From NCBI RefSeq assembly GCF_964340395.1, contig NC_135550.1:5325601-5345600 (forward strand): DNA of 20,000 nt. The letters are read 5' to 3'. The stretch is from Glandiceps talaboti (lineage: Eukaryota; Hemichordata; Enteropneusta; Spengelidae). Position 1 is the first letter of the stretch. Each line of letters starts with the position of its first letter. Under the pieces are notes generated by a model. That model ran no database searches, was not told the origin of the DNA, and was given only the letters and a program-made list of their open reading frames with translations. The position numbers were made by a program, and so were the translations under genes. This document shows positions 1 through 7,020 of the stretch, piece by piece.

Positions 1-14
1 TTTTAAATTTCAAG

Positions 15-170
15 ACGATATACTGGGCTTCTAGCTAAGAAAGCCAAACACGTGACAGCCATTGATCTCATGGAATCATACACTCAAATAAATAAGGAAA
101 AGAATGGTCACCTGGGAAATATTGACTTCATCACGTCTGACGCAATTAATCTGAAATTCCGAGCAGAAAG
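15..170 (+). CDS. Phosphoethanolamine N-methyltransferase-like, internal exon (SAM-binding part)
   Basis: The exon translates to (G)RYTGLLAKKAKHVTAIDL..., followed by an NGHLGNIDFITSDA stretch. This matches the SAM-binding part of the first methyltransferase domain of PMT/PEAMT enzymes: the end of the glycine-rich motif I, then a V-T-A-I-D strand whose Asp is expected to bind the SAM ribose. The family methylates phosphoethanolamine with S-adenosylmethionine on the way to phosphocholine and phosphatidylcholine, in the cytosol. An AG acceptor lies at 13-14 and a strong donor (AAAG/gtaaga) at 170/171. The first base completes a codon begun upstream, probably GGA for the last Gly of motif I, so the 5' exons lie outside the window. 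The exon ends in phase 2 (AG), and joining to base 3193 gives AGT (Ser), which reads E-S-F-D-L as expected for the family. The family call is fairly secure; enzymatic activity is inferred. Confidence 0.82.
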
Positions 171-187
171 GTAAGACAATCGTCACC

Positions 188-597
188 TCAAAATGTATGA
201 TAAAGTTCAAAATTCTATGTTTAACATACAAGGTTTTAAGTAACATGTCCCCTGTTTATCTCAGAGAACTGTTAGAAATCCGTTCTTCTGGTCGTACCCT
301 TCGTTCCTCTACCGAAGGTGCTCATACACTTCGCCAGCCAATTGCCAACACGGTTTTTTATGGAGACAGGGCTTTTTCGGTGTGTGCTCCGCGTCTCTGG
401 AATCGGCTACCAGTTTCAATCCGTCTTAGCGTAAATATTGATGTTTTTAAATCAAATCTTAAGACACACCTTTTTATTGAAGTATTTTATTGATGGTTTT
501 TTAATTCTTTTTACAAAGTTGTGTGAAGCGCTTTGAGATGTTTTGTTTTACATGTAAAGCGTTTTTAAAGAAATAAATATTATTATTATTATTATGA
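188..597 (+). mobile_element. 5'-truncated non-LTR retrotransposon (CR1/L2-like), 3' end
   Basis: An open frame ending at a TGA (491-493) encodes the C-terminal tail of a LINE reverse transcriptase ORF: I-K-F-K-I-L-C-L-T-Y-K near its start, then S-P-V-Y-L-R-E-L-L, a G-D-R-A-F-S-V-x-A-P-R-L-W-N-R-L-P block and a final F-K-S-N-L-K-T-H-L-F. These blocks are typical of the end of CR1/L2/Jockey-type ORF2. The 3' UTR holds the usual GCGCTTTGAGATG...GTAAAGCG hairpin and ends in AATAAATATTATTATT microsatellite. Everything upstream of the last ~100 codons is missing, as expected from incomplete reverse transcription. The element lies in the PMT intron, in the same orientation as the gene, within about 20 bp of the splice donor. 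Confidence 0.85.
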
Positions 598-641
598 TGT
601 ATGATGATAATACATTTATTTAAAGATCAGTCTGTATGAAA

Positions 642-770
642 TGTCACCTAATATTATATGAAATGAAATTGAGCAAAGAAAAGTGTCGAACCCACGTCCC
701 CTGAATACTAGCCAGAGTGCTCTATCCAGCTGAGCTAACGTATCAGATTCTGTGTGTCGTCCTGGTGTGT
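642..770 (-). mobile_element. tRNA-derived SINE, copy 1
   Basis: On the minus strand the copy contains an RNA polymerase III A box (TAGCTCAGCTGG) and a B box (GGGTTCGACAC) with tRNA-like spacing (plus-strand 683-744). The D arm GCTC..GAGC and an anticodon arm with G-U pairs (TCTGG/TCAGG, loop CTAGTAT) can be drawn, but the T stem does not pair, so it is a SINE head and not a working tRNA. An AT-rich body follows. A second copy of identical length lies at 1079-1207. Confidence 0.78.
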
Positions 771-930
771 ACCTTTGTATTGCTAGGCAGGGGAGAAGCC
801 AACTGATTAACCTGTAACCTTTCAACATAAGGATCCAATGGATTCACAGGGTCTCTAGTCGCCAACTTAGGAATCGGTTTACTAAAGTAATAAGGATATA
901 AATAGTATGATGCAAAGGCTGTTTAATAGA

Positions 931-976
931 TTACCTTTCGGCAAGACAAATATATGAATATATAAATTACCTTTCG

Positions 977-1061
<85 letters not shown>

Positions 1062-1081
1062 GTGTGTGTGTGTGTGTGTGT
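931..1081. repeat. Compound palindromic microsatellite (CA)n(TA)n(TG)n
   Basis: A CA tract (about 980-1028) runs into a TA tract (about 1029-1057) and then a TG tract (1060-1081), so the whole is close to an inverted repeat and could extrude as a cruciform. It is preceded by two copies of ATTACCTTTCGG (932-943 and 967-978). Confidence 0.9.
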
Positions 1082-1200
1082 CACCTAATATTATATGAAA
1101 TGAAATTGAGCAAAGCAAAGTGTCGAACCCACGTCCCCTGAATTTTAGCCAGAGTGCTCTATCCAGCTGAGCTAACGTGTCAGATTCTGTGTGTCGTCCT

Positions 1201-1207
<7 letters not shown>
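1079..1207 (-). mobile_element. tRNA-derived SINE, copy 2
   Basis: It has the same length as copy 1 and differs at four positions by eye (in the body, in the anticodon loop where AC becomes TT, and upstream of the A box). A and B boxes are intact on the minus strand. The copy is bordered on both sides by TG microsatellite, so it was either inserted into such a tract or seeded it. Flanks of the two copies do not match, which favours independent insertion over a larger duplication. Confidence 0.78.

Positions 1208-1266
<59 letters not shown>
1201..1266. repeat. (TG)n microsatellite
   Basis: This is a long TG run with one interruption near 1232. It directly follows the A-box end of SINE copy 2. 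Short peptides of V/C repeats read from it are artefacts. Confidence 0.95.
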
Positions 1267-1270
<4 letters not shown>

Positions 1271-1433
1271 TCCAGAACCACCAAAACTATTGCGCTCTGC
1301 CACTGCGGTATAGAGCATTGTCTTAGCAGATTGATACTCACCGAGTTATATATATATATATATATAATTGACTGGGTGTTGATATAACCACCTAAAAGTG
1401 CTCAATAAGGTTAGTAGAGCGAATTATATACAG

Positions 1434-1540
1434 GTTTTGAAAATATGAACTGTTTCGTAAACCCCTGACGAGTGAGGAATACACACCTCACGAAACAGTT
1501 CTGTAGGGTCAATAGCATGTAATTTTCTTCATATTTTCAA

Positions 1541-1543
<3 letters not shown>
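1434..1543 (+). repeat. 110-bp foldback element enclosing the hammerhead ribozyme
   Basis: Bases 1434-1449 (GTTTTGAAAATATGAA) are a perfect 16-bp inverted match to 1528-1543. In the RNA this makes a distal extension of hammerhead helix I, separated from the 4-bp proximal helix I by an internal loop of 11 nt on the 5' side and 18 nt on the 3' side. The element abuts the TA array that starts at 1544. Confidence 0.85.
1461..1509 (+). ncRNA. Type I hammerhead self-cleaving ribozyme
   Basis: All conserved parts occur in the right order. Helix I 5' strand is ACCC (1461-1464); the CUGANGA core is CTGACGA (1465-1471); helix II is GTGAGG (1472-1477) pairing with CCTCAC (1486-1491) around the 8-nt loop AATACACA; the GAAA core is 1492-1495; a short helix III runs from A1495 to T1504 (ACAG/CTGT); the cleavage-site nucleotide is A1505 in a GUA triplet; helix I 3' strand GGGT (1506-1509) pairs with ACCC. 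Cleavage is predicted between 1505 and 1506. The short, tightly closed helix III is the form reported for hammerheads in animal Penelope-like elements and related small repeats. It lies in the sense strand of the PMT intron. The fold is read directly; activity is inferred. Confidence 0.85.

Positions 1544-1625
<82 letters not shown>
1544..1625. repeat. (TA)n microsatellite, first long array
   Basis: An uninterrupted TA run of about 80 bp sits between the ribozyme foldback and the hairpin at 1624-1655. Confidence 0.95.
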
Positions 1626-1628
<3 letters not shown>

Positions 1629-1655
1629 CAAAGATTTTAGCAAATCTTTGATTAT
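1624..1655. repeat. Perfect 14-bp hairpin between the TA arrays
   Basis: The left arm 1624-1637 (ATAATCAAAGATTT as read) is exactly complementary to 1642-1655, around the loop TAGC. A unique block follows (1656-1713) and then the second TA array. It may be part of the same mobile unit as the ribozyme foldback. Confidence 0.85.
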
Positions 1656-1692
1656 TCCCGCCCTGCTTACCCAAGCATCGAGCACTCTATTC

Positions 1693-1710
1693 TACGAGTT
1701 TGATACTATT

Positions 1711-1713
<3 letters not shown>
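1693..1713 (+). repeat. TA-flanked repeat block, copy A
   Basis: The block ending GAGTTTGATACTATTTAC is followed directly by a TA array. The same block, also followed by TA, recurs at 19312-19332. Here it is the 3' end of a longer unique segment (from 1656); at 19312 that upstream part is missing and TA is found instead. Confidence 0.8.

Positions 1714-1805
<92 letters not shown>
1714..1805. repeat. (TA)n microsatellite, second long array
   Basis: This TA run of about 90 bp follows the conserved block. A shorter TA tract also lies at about 1348-1366. Confidence 0.95.
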
Positions 1806-1808
<3 letters not shown>

Positions 1809-3192
1809 AGTAAAGTGTATCTTGGAAAGACGTTTCTATCAGGCTTTGCAGAGCTGCCTCAGTAGGCTCAATCCATCATACTATATAGCTAATTATCGCT
1901 TATGTCCAGTCACGTGACCAAAATGGTAATCAGAACAGTTGCTATTGTTTGCGGTTTATTTCATTTTCTCCGTATGTGTCGAAGTTTTTCTTGGAGCGTA
2001 GTGTATACATAAGTGAAACTGCTTAAATATGTCAGCAAAAATCCGAGCGTGTCTTATGTCATACTCCGTTATAATATGCTACACAAACAAAACGGGTAAA
2101 CATGCGAAATCACAAGCTATTGGTATTTCTGCAACATCACGGGTGGGACCGTTTTAATTTGTGTTCTATCCATTGAAGAAGAGTGATTTTGTCTAAATTA
2201 ATAGAATCACACACAACCAATGGGCTGAGATGGAATATCTCTCACACGATCCGCAGGCAGATATATGGGATGTAATATCTTGTTTGCAACGGAATACAAA
2301 CTTGTAAAATATTTTAACTATTGTACGTACAATAATATACCTTTTATACATTTTTTTAGCTTTCCGCAATGTATTGAGTCACAAACACAAATTTGGTCGA
2401 TGATGGTAAATTGCTTTATAATCCAAAATAAATACCCAATCCTCATCCATATGGCCAATCAATACTCACAACATACAGATAGTGAAACTTAGGCAGACCG
2501 GCTTTCCGTGCACAGTGTATCGATATATTGTGTTTAAAAGGGAAAGTACTCACTCGCACTGCTGTTCCAATCGTCAGTCTGTTCCATCTAAGACTATAAC
2601 GTTGATTAGCCGGCCAACTAGCTTCTTCCCAATCCATCTCTTCTACGAGGTGCCGTGTCATCTTGGACTGTGTGTTGAATTGTACTGAACTCAACTGAGT
2701 TGGGGAAGTACTTGGTTGATTTTATTACATGGCCAATCTCCGTCTCCGTCTCTCTCTAGATGGGCTAAAAAACCCAACTTAAATACGTTCAAATTTTACA
2801 TAAATCTATATTGTTTCTTAATTAAAGTGTAACTTATTCTTAAGTCTTATGAAAGACATCACCTGATATTCAATATCCAATCACTTTGTTTAGATTAGTG
2901 ATATAAGTCCATATCTCAAAGACCATTAAATAGTTGTGCAGTATTATAATCATACTTTCACAGAACAATAAAATCATACGATGAAGTTCTATAATTAACA
3001 TATTACGTCATATTAAACTTGCTGACGCTTCAATCGTACTGACGCTTCAATCGTAAAAACAATTCCGAAATACGCAATGTTGAGATGACAAAGATTTATG
3101 TTGTTACTTAATAGTCTAGACCAGCTGTTTTTTCAAAATACATATTTTATAAACACAAGTTTCATCGTTTAGTTTCGCCGGTTTTGTTACAG
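1806..3192. other. Intron sequence, no recognised gene
   Basis: This is the rest of the PMT intron. I see short frames (e.g. from 2029, 2265, and minus strand 2443-2694) but no family motif. A tandem duplication of TGACGCTTCAATCGT occurs around 3022-3054, and a short palindrome (ACTCAACTGAGT) near 2690. Confidence 0.6.
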
Positions 3193-3320
3193 TTTTGATT
3201 TGATGTTCTGTAACGTCTTGATGCAGTACCTGGATGATAATGAAGCTAGGATGTTTGTTACTAACGCTCTCACTTGGCTCACAGAAGGCGGGTACCTCTT
3301 CACACGAGATGAGAACGAAG
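3193..3320 (+). CDS. Phosphoethanolamine N-methyltransferase-like, internal exon (post-motif region)
   Basis: After the acceptor gttacag at 3186-3192 the frame reads (S)FDLMFCNVLMQYLDDNEA, then an ALTWLTEGGYLFTRDENE stretch. This is the central strand-helix-strand of class I methyltransferases as found in PMT/PEAMT, where family members carry a similar S-F-D-hydrophobic-x-F-x-N-hydrophobic pattern and a W-L-x-x-G-G-Y turn before the next strand. The donor is gttagt at 3321. The exon enters in phase 2 and leaves in phase 1 (single G), which joins to TG at 3897 as GTG. There is no internal stop. The intron to exon 15-170 is about 3.0 kb and full of repeats, while the intron to the next exon is about 0.58 kb. 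Family assignment rests on pattern recognition and no alignment was run. Confidence 0.82.
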
Positions 3321-3439
3321 GTTAGTTAAACTACGAAATGTATGTTTATATTAAGTTTTATTCTTTTTTTATCCAACCGATTCCTTTTTTGAGGTTTGTT
3401 CATAACTTGAGTGAATTTAGGCGTTTTTCTGTCGGATGA

Positions 3440-3790
3440 TAATAATAGGAGATGATTTTGAGATGGGAGAAGATGGCATATTGGAATGGGCGAAGGTGAT
3501 ATCTTGGGATGGGAGAAGATGTTATATTGGGATAGGATAAGGTGATGTAGTAGAATGGGAGAAGGTGTTATTTTGGGATAGGAGAGGGTGATCTCTTTGG
3601 AGAAGGTGAATTATGGGATGGAGGTGATATCCTGCGACAGGAGAAGGTGACATTTTTTGATGGAATAAGATATCTTAGGATGGGAGAAGGTGATATCTTG
3701 GGATGGTGGGAGAAGACGATATATTATGAAGGGAGAATTGTCCAGGGACAGGAGAAGGTGATAATTTGGGATAGGAGAATGTGATACAAT
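3440..3790. repeat. Degenerate purine-rich minisatellite in a PMT intron
   Basis: The stretch consists of about ten imperfect units built on GGGATGGGAGAAGGTGATAT, with a spacing near 30-40 bp and variable unit length. The strand is strongly purine-biased. It fills much of the 0.58-kb intron between the exons at 3193 and 3897. A minus-strand open frame over it (S-x-P repeats) is a by-product. Confidence 0.85.
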
Positions 3791-3896
3791 TCTAAATTGC
3801 ATCAGTCCCACAAAATAAAATTGTACAGAAAAGTGGACGTCCTACAAATTGAATGTAAGTAACAATGATTTGTTTGTTTATCCTTTTTTTATGTAG

Positions 3897-4060
3897 TGAT
3901 TAACGACTTTAATGAATTACCAGTGTCCTACCCTACTGTCAGTCGATCTTTATCATCGTACAAAGATATCCTTTCTGGAACACGTATTCCTACTAAAAAT
4001 ATGGATGAAAATTTCCAGTTTTCGTTGGTGTCGATGAGTCAAGTACAGTCTGTGAAAGTA
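3897..4060 (+). CDS. Phosphoethanolamine N-methyltransferase-like, internal exon (C-terminal part of the domain)
   Basis: The acceptor is a pyrimidine-rich tract ending atgtag (3891-3896) and the donor is gtaagc at 4061. The frame gives (V)INDFNELPVSYPTVSRSL, then a KDIL...IPTKNMDENFQFSL segment and ends S-Q-V-Q-S-V-K-V. In PMT enzymes this stretch holds an N-P-T-x-Y-R-like motif after the G-G-Y strand and then a strand ending in S-V-K/x-V. Here the corresponding motif reads Y-P-T-V-S-R, so the usual Asn and Tyr are not present as such, which may matter for substrate binding. The exon leaves in phase 0. It is less conserved than the two exons before it, but matching phase and position make it convincing. 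Confidence 0.72.
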
Positions 4061-4696
4061 GTAAGCAATCTCACAGCAAAACGTTTACTGTGAACTTTGT
4101 AATTAGTTGATTTCATATTATTGTCCATCGATCATCTGGTATCAAAGATATATCATTAATTTTCCAAGTAGAATGATACTGTAACACCAGTTACTCAAAC
4201 TGTACCTCACAAAAATGTTAATAGTTTTCATGAATAGCGCTTGCAATGTCCTAAAACAACTTACTACTTTATTACAATTTTCAACCCATTCTGCATTACC
4301 CAGCAACTTGGACATTTTTTTCGCCAAAGATATAGTCACTAAAAATTGGTCATTTGTATTCTTTTTATTAATGGTCATATCTGTAGGTACTGGGTAATGT
4401 ATTTGAAAGTTTGTGAGCGAAAGCTCTGTTTTAAATCTCTCATCATATTAAATCTGTACCCGTTCTAACTAGAGTATCATTTCTCGATCAGACAACCACA
4501 AGTTATGCACTGAAGATTGTTAAAAATACCAAATATTAAGCATTGCAGATGTTAAATCAGTAGTAAATATTATCCATACTAAAAGCAGTACAGAAAGTGG
4601 TTGAAATCGTGATCGGCGTTGAGAGCGCTGATTTTTGGGACGCAATTTGATTTGATTGATCGTATTTACACCTACAACAAATGCGTTTACCTACAG
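4061..4696. other. Intron sequence, no recognised gene
   Basis: This is the intron between the third exon and the candidate micro-exon. Short overlapping frames occur on both strands (about 4142-4397), with no recognised domain. The stretch from 4724 to 5107 is likewise featureless apart from the pyrimidine tract before 5108. Confidence 0.5.
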
Positions 4697-4723
4697 GTGA
4701 TTCAATACTATTCAGGATGTACG
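4697..4723 (+). CDS. Possible 27-nt micro-exon of the PMT-like gene
   Basis: After the acceptor ttacctacag (ending 4696) nine codons read VIQYYSGCT up to a weak donor (gtatta) at 4724. Both edges are phase 0, matching the donor at 4060 and the acceptor at 5107. The peptide would extend the S-V-K-V strand and lead into the next exon, where PMT-type domains have a final beta hairpin. The donor is poor and the frame stays open to 4858, so this could also be a longer alternative terminal exon ending at the TGA at 4856-4858, or not an exon at all. Confidence 0.35.
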
Positions 4724-5107
4724 GTATTACGAGTAGTTATGTTATCTAACAAAACCATTTTAAATCATAAAAATGTTCTAGTTGCAGCTTTTTATTTGAC
4801 AAAAAATAATTCCATAGATATTTCTAGCGGTCAGGAACTTTGTAATATTGTTTGTTGATTTATGAATTTCATTAATTTGTATTGTCAGTTTTCTATTAAT
4901 GCAATTATATGTCTTACTTATGTCATAATTGTGTCTGTCACATTTCTTCAGCTTAGTCTGAGTTTGGTTTTGGCAGTCAGGTTCAAGAGTTCACCCAGTT
5001 AAATATTTCAACAGCAATTTGGGGTAATTTCTCGTAGTCAATTGTTGTTGTTTTTAAATCGTAACCTATAACTAAAGTCACATTTTTTTCATATTCTATA
5101 TTTACAG

Positions 5108-5170
5108 TTGTGCGGCAGAGAAACCGAATTCTACTTCATTCATCAGAAAACCCGGTGTTCCAAAAACTGA
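5108..5170 (+). CDS. Putative terminal exon of the PMT-like gene
   Basis: The acceptor ctatatttacag ends at 5107. The phase-0 reading gives LCGRETEFYFIHQKTRCSKN and a TGA stop at 5168-5170. The E-F-Y-F-I-H-Q-K stretch suits the last beta strand of a methyltransferase fold, which in PMT proteins is often followed by a lysine. The enzyme would then end right after one methyltransferase domain, as in single-domain animal PMT proteins, rather than continuing into a second domain as plant PEAMT does. No clear AATAAA lies close downstream; the first is in the LINE tail at 5967-5972. Phase, acceptor and position support it, but no homology to a known C-terminus is claimed. Confidence 0.5.
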   Translation: MCGRETEFYFIHQKTRCSKN

Positions 5171-5876
5171 CTGGACTACACAAAAGCAAAGCAGGTTTTC
5201 CATGGTCCAATTCTTTTCTTTTAGTCCTTTGTGGATAAATGGTGAATCTTGGTAATTGGTGATTTCATTGTTTATCTTTGTTCCACAATCCTTGGCAAAG
5301 TAAACATGTACATTTCAGTTTATTACTGCAGTGTTTGTAGAAGGCTATGGTGAAACAGTAGTAAATGTAGCTTGTCATTTGATCATAAATGTTGTGTGTG
5401 ACATTTGATGTAAACGTGTATGGATCGGTGTTAGTGCTAGTATACACGAACATATTGACTGACAGTAATATTACCATTGTGTCAGCAGACGACAGTTACC
5501 ATTGTTAATGATTTCAAAAACTATCAGTAAAATCAACAAAGTACACGACCGTTGGAATTGGACACGTGATAATGGTCACGAATATGGTGACTTTTTCTGC
5601 ATCCCACAGTTCAACAGATCGACGTACATACTACGGAAGCACCAACCTGACAATGTCATCACCCACACGTACACTCTAAAGATTTTGACGCTTCGGACGC
5701 GTCCCATGTGTTCAGTTTAGCGTCAATTGTGTCCAAACATAAAACACTAGTGTTCAGATCTAGAGGATGACTTCCAGTATGGTGTAACTGGATGGCGGTG
5801 TAAATTTATCTTTTGGTATTGTTGCTTTTTCATCTTGTCTTGTTAAACGTTGCTTTCACATTGTTTGTAATATCTT
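5171..5876. other. 3' flank of the PMT-like gene
   Basis: This is probably 3' UTR running into repeat DNA. An open frame at 5502-5720 (72 codons, containing R-W-N-W-T-R-D-N-G-H) has fair amino-acid complexity but no family I recognise. Its 3' side runs into T-rich sequence that leads to the LINE tail below, so it may be LINE-derived. Confidence 0.4.
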
Positions 5877-5975
5877 TTTGTGTGGTATGTAATGTGTGTG
5901 TGTGTGTGTGGTAACAGGGCCCAGGTGGAAATCAGCTTCTGTTGTTTCCTGGCTACCCTGTTCTTAAATAAATTT

Positions 5976-6013
<38 letters not shown>

Positions 6014-6016
6014 TAA
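5877..6016 (+). mobile_element. LINE 3' tail with terminal hairpin and (CTA)n
   Basis: The segment 5913-5962 folds on itself: AACAGGG pairs with CCCTGTT, and inner CCAGG and GGAAA pair with CCTGG and TTTCC. The C-C-T-G-G-C-T-A-C-C-C-T-G-T sequence followed by AATAAA (5967-5972) and a simple repeat (CTA, about 5979-6012) is typical of CR1-like LINE 3' ends in marine invertebrates. The hairpin probably serves as the reverse transcriptase recognition site. The coding part is absent or not recognisable upstream. Confidence 0.7.
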
Positions 6017-6239
6017 TAATAATAAAAATTTGTCTAGTCTCTTCAGTATGAACTTGTCAGAAGGGACAAATATAATTTCTATTTTGTACACTACATGTAT
6101 CGACACTACAAATCAGATCCAAGTTTCTATTATACACTAGGCATGATCATCTAAAGTTCTCTAACATACCAGTGATTAGACTATACATGCAATATTAATG
6201 CCCCTATACCAATGTCAAGGGCCCACTGTTATGTGGCAT

Positions 6240-6436
6240 GGGAAACTCATTTACTTAAGCTTGGAAATATTACCTTAGAGGAAACCCCTGGGACTCACTC
6301 ACCCCAGAGGTCATTCATGCATTAAACCAACAATAAGATTCACCAAAATTGGCTTTCAGACTAAAAATCCTCCAAATCTTCTAGGGGAGACCCCCTAGGA
6401 CACCCCCCCCCCCCCCCAGCATAAGAGGTGGGCATG
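6240..6436. repeat. Dispersed-repeat-like segment with C15 tract and CTAGGGG hairpin
   Basis: The segment contains the hairpin CTAGGGG/CCCCTAG (6381-6398) and a 15-C run (6403-6417). The phrasing around the hairpin resembles anonymous dispersed repeats common in marine invertebrates, but I cannot name a family. Confidence 0.4.
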
Positions 6437-6640
6437 TCCCAATCTCAAAGCTCTTTCCTCCACCTCTTACTGTCAAGATGCTATGAAACTTTATTTCAAA
6501 AATATTTCAACCATATGTAGTTGCTTTTTACATGTTGAGAGAGAGATGTGTACATATTCCCTTCTCAAGCTTTCCCACTACCTTTCATTGTCAAGATGCT
6601 ATTAAACTCCTATTGGAATATTTTACCATGTGTAGTCAAT
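6437..6640. repeat. Diverged tandem duplication, period about 118 bp
   Basis: Two units align from 6437 and 6557. Both contain TCCC..TCTCAA, then TGTCAAGATGCTAT (6471 and 6589), then a T-rich stretch ending CCATRTGTAGT. The divergence shows it is old. Confidence 0.7.
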
Positions 6641-6672
6641 AATTATATTATAGTGCCATCCCTGGATTTCAG

Positions 6673-6741
6673 AGAGTATTTGCAAGACGATACGCGGTCA
6701 TGCCGTCCATACTGAATCGCGATAAAAATAACTTATGTCAG
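6673..6741 (+). CDS. Orphan exon candidate (23 codons)
   Basis: A pyrimidine-containing acceptor (ggatttcag, ending 6672) and a good donor (CAG/gtaaat at 6741/6742) bracket one stop-free frame, RVFARRYAVMPSILNRDKNN plus three residues, phase 0 at both ends; the other two frames have stops. The phases would fit alternative splicing from the PMT exons, but no family is recognised and chance is a real possibility at this length. Confidence 0.2.
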
Positions 6742-7020
6742 GTAAATATGATATGGGGGCGGGGGTATCATGCTTTAGAATTAAGTAATTGGGGAGGGGG
6801 TCAGCCTGTTTTCAGTTTTACAGATATGGGGTGTGACTTTTCGTCGGGCCAATAGAAAAAACCATTGACCAACCCCCTCCCCAAGCTGGAGAAACAGACT
6901 GGTCTGAATGTTGGAGCTCACCAGTCAAGTTGCCGATTTGCATTTTCAGTGCGTCATTATACCATGGCATAAAAATTGTCAATAGTGTTTATTAAAAATC
7001 AAACATGTTTAACGATCTTC
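6742..7020. other. Non-coding stretch with G/C-rich inverted motif
   Basis: TTGGGGAGGGGGT near 6790 has an inverted counterpart ACCCCCTCCCCAA near 6870, giving a possible 13-bp stem or G-quadruplex. No coding potential was seen. Confidence 0.5.

Noticed and set aside
683-744. Minus-strand tRNA gene (Thr-like anticodon AGT)
   Set aside because: A and B boxes and an anticodon arm can be drawn, but the T stem does not pair, and the same sequence recurs with a non-tRNA body at 1079-1207, so it is a SINE head.
882-1387. Open frames rich in H-T, I-Y and V-C repeats
   Set aside because: They are translations of CA, TA and TG microsatellites.
1447-1501. Type III hammerhead reading with helix III formed by the 12-bp arms
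   Set aside because: In that layout helix I (between the cleavage triplet and CUGACGA) would need UCG/CCC pairs that do not form; the type I reading pairs fully.
2443-2694. 83-codon minus-strand open frame
   Set aside because: No recognised motif, an overlapping plus-strand frame of similar length, and no splice or polyadenylation context.
4142-4397. Overlapping frames on both strands in the PMT intron
   Set aside because: AT-rich open stretches without motifs, mutually overlapping.
5880-6140. Open frame with poly-Tyr and poly-Asn
   Set aside because: It translates the CTA and AAT tail of a LINE.
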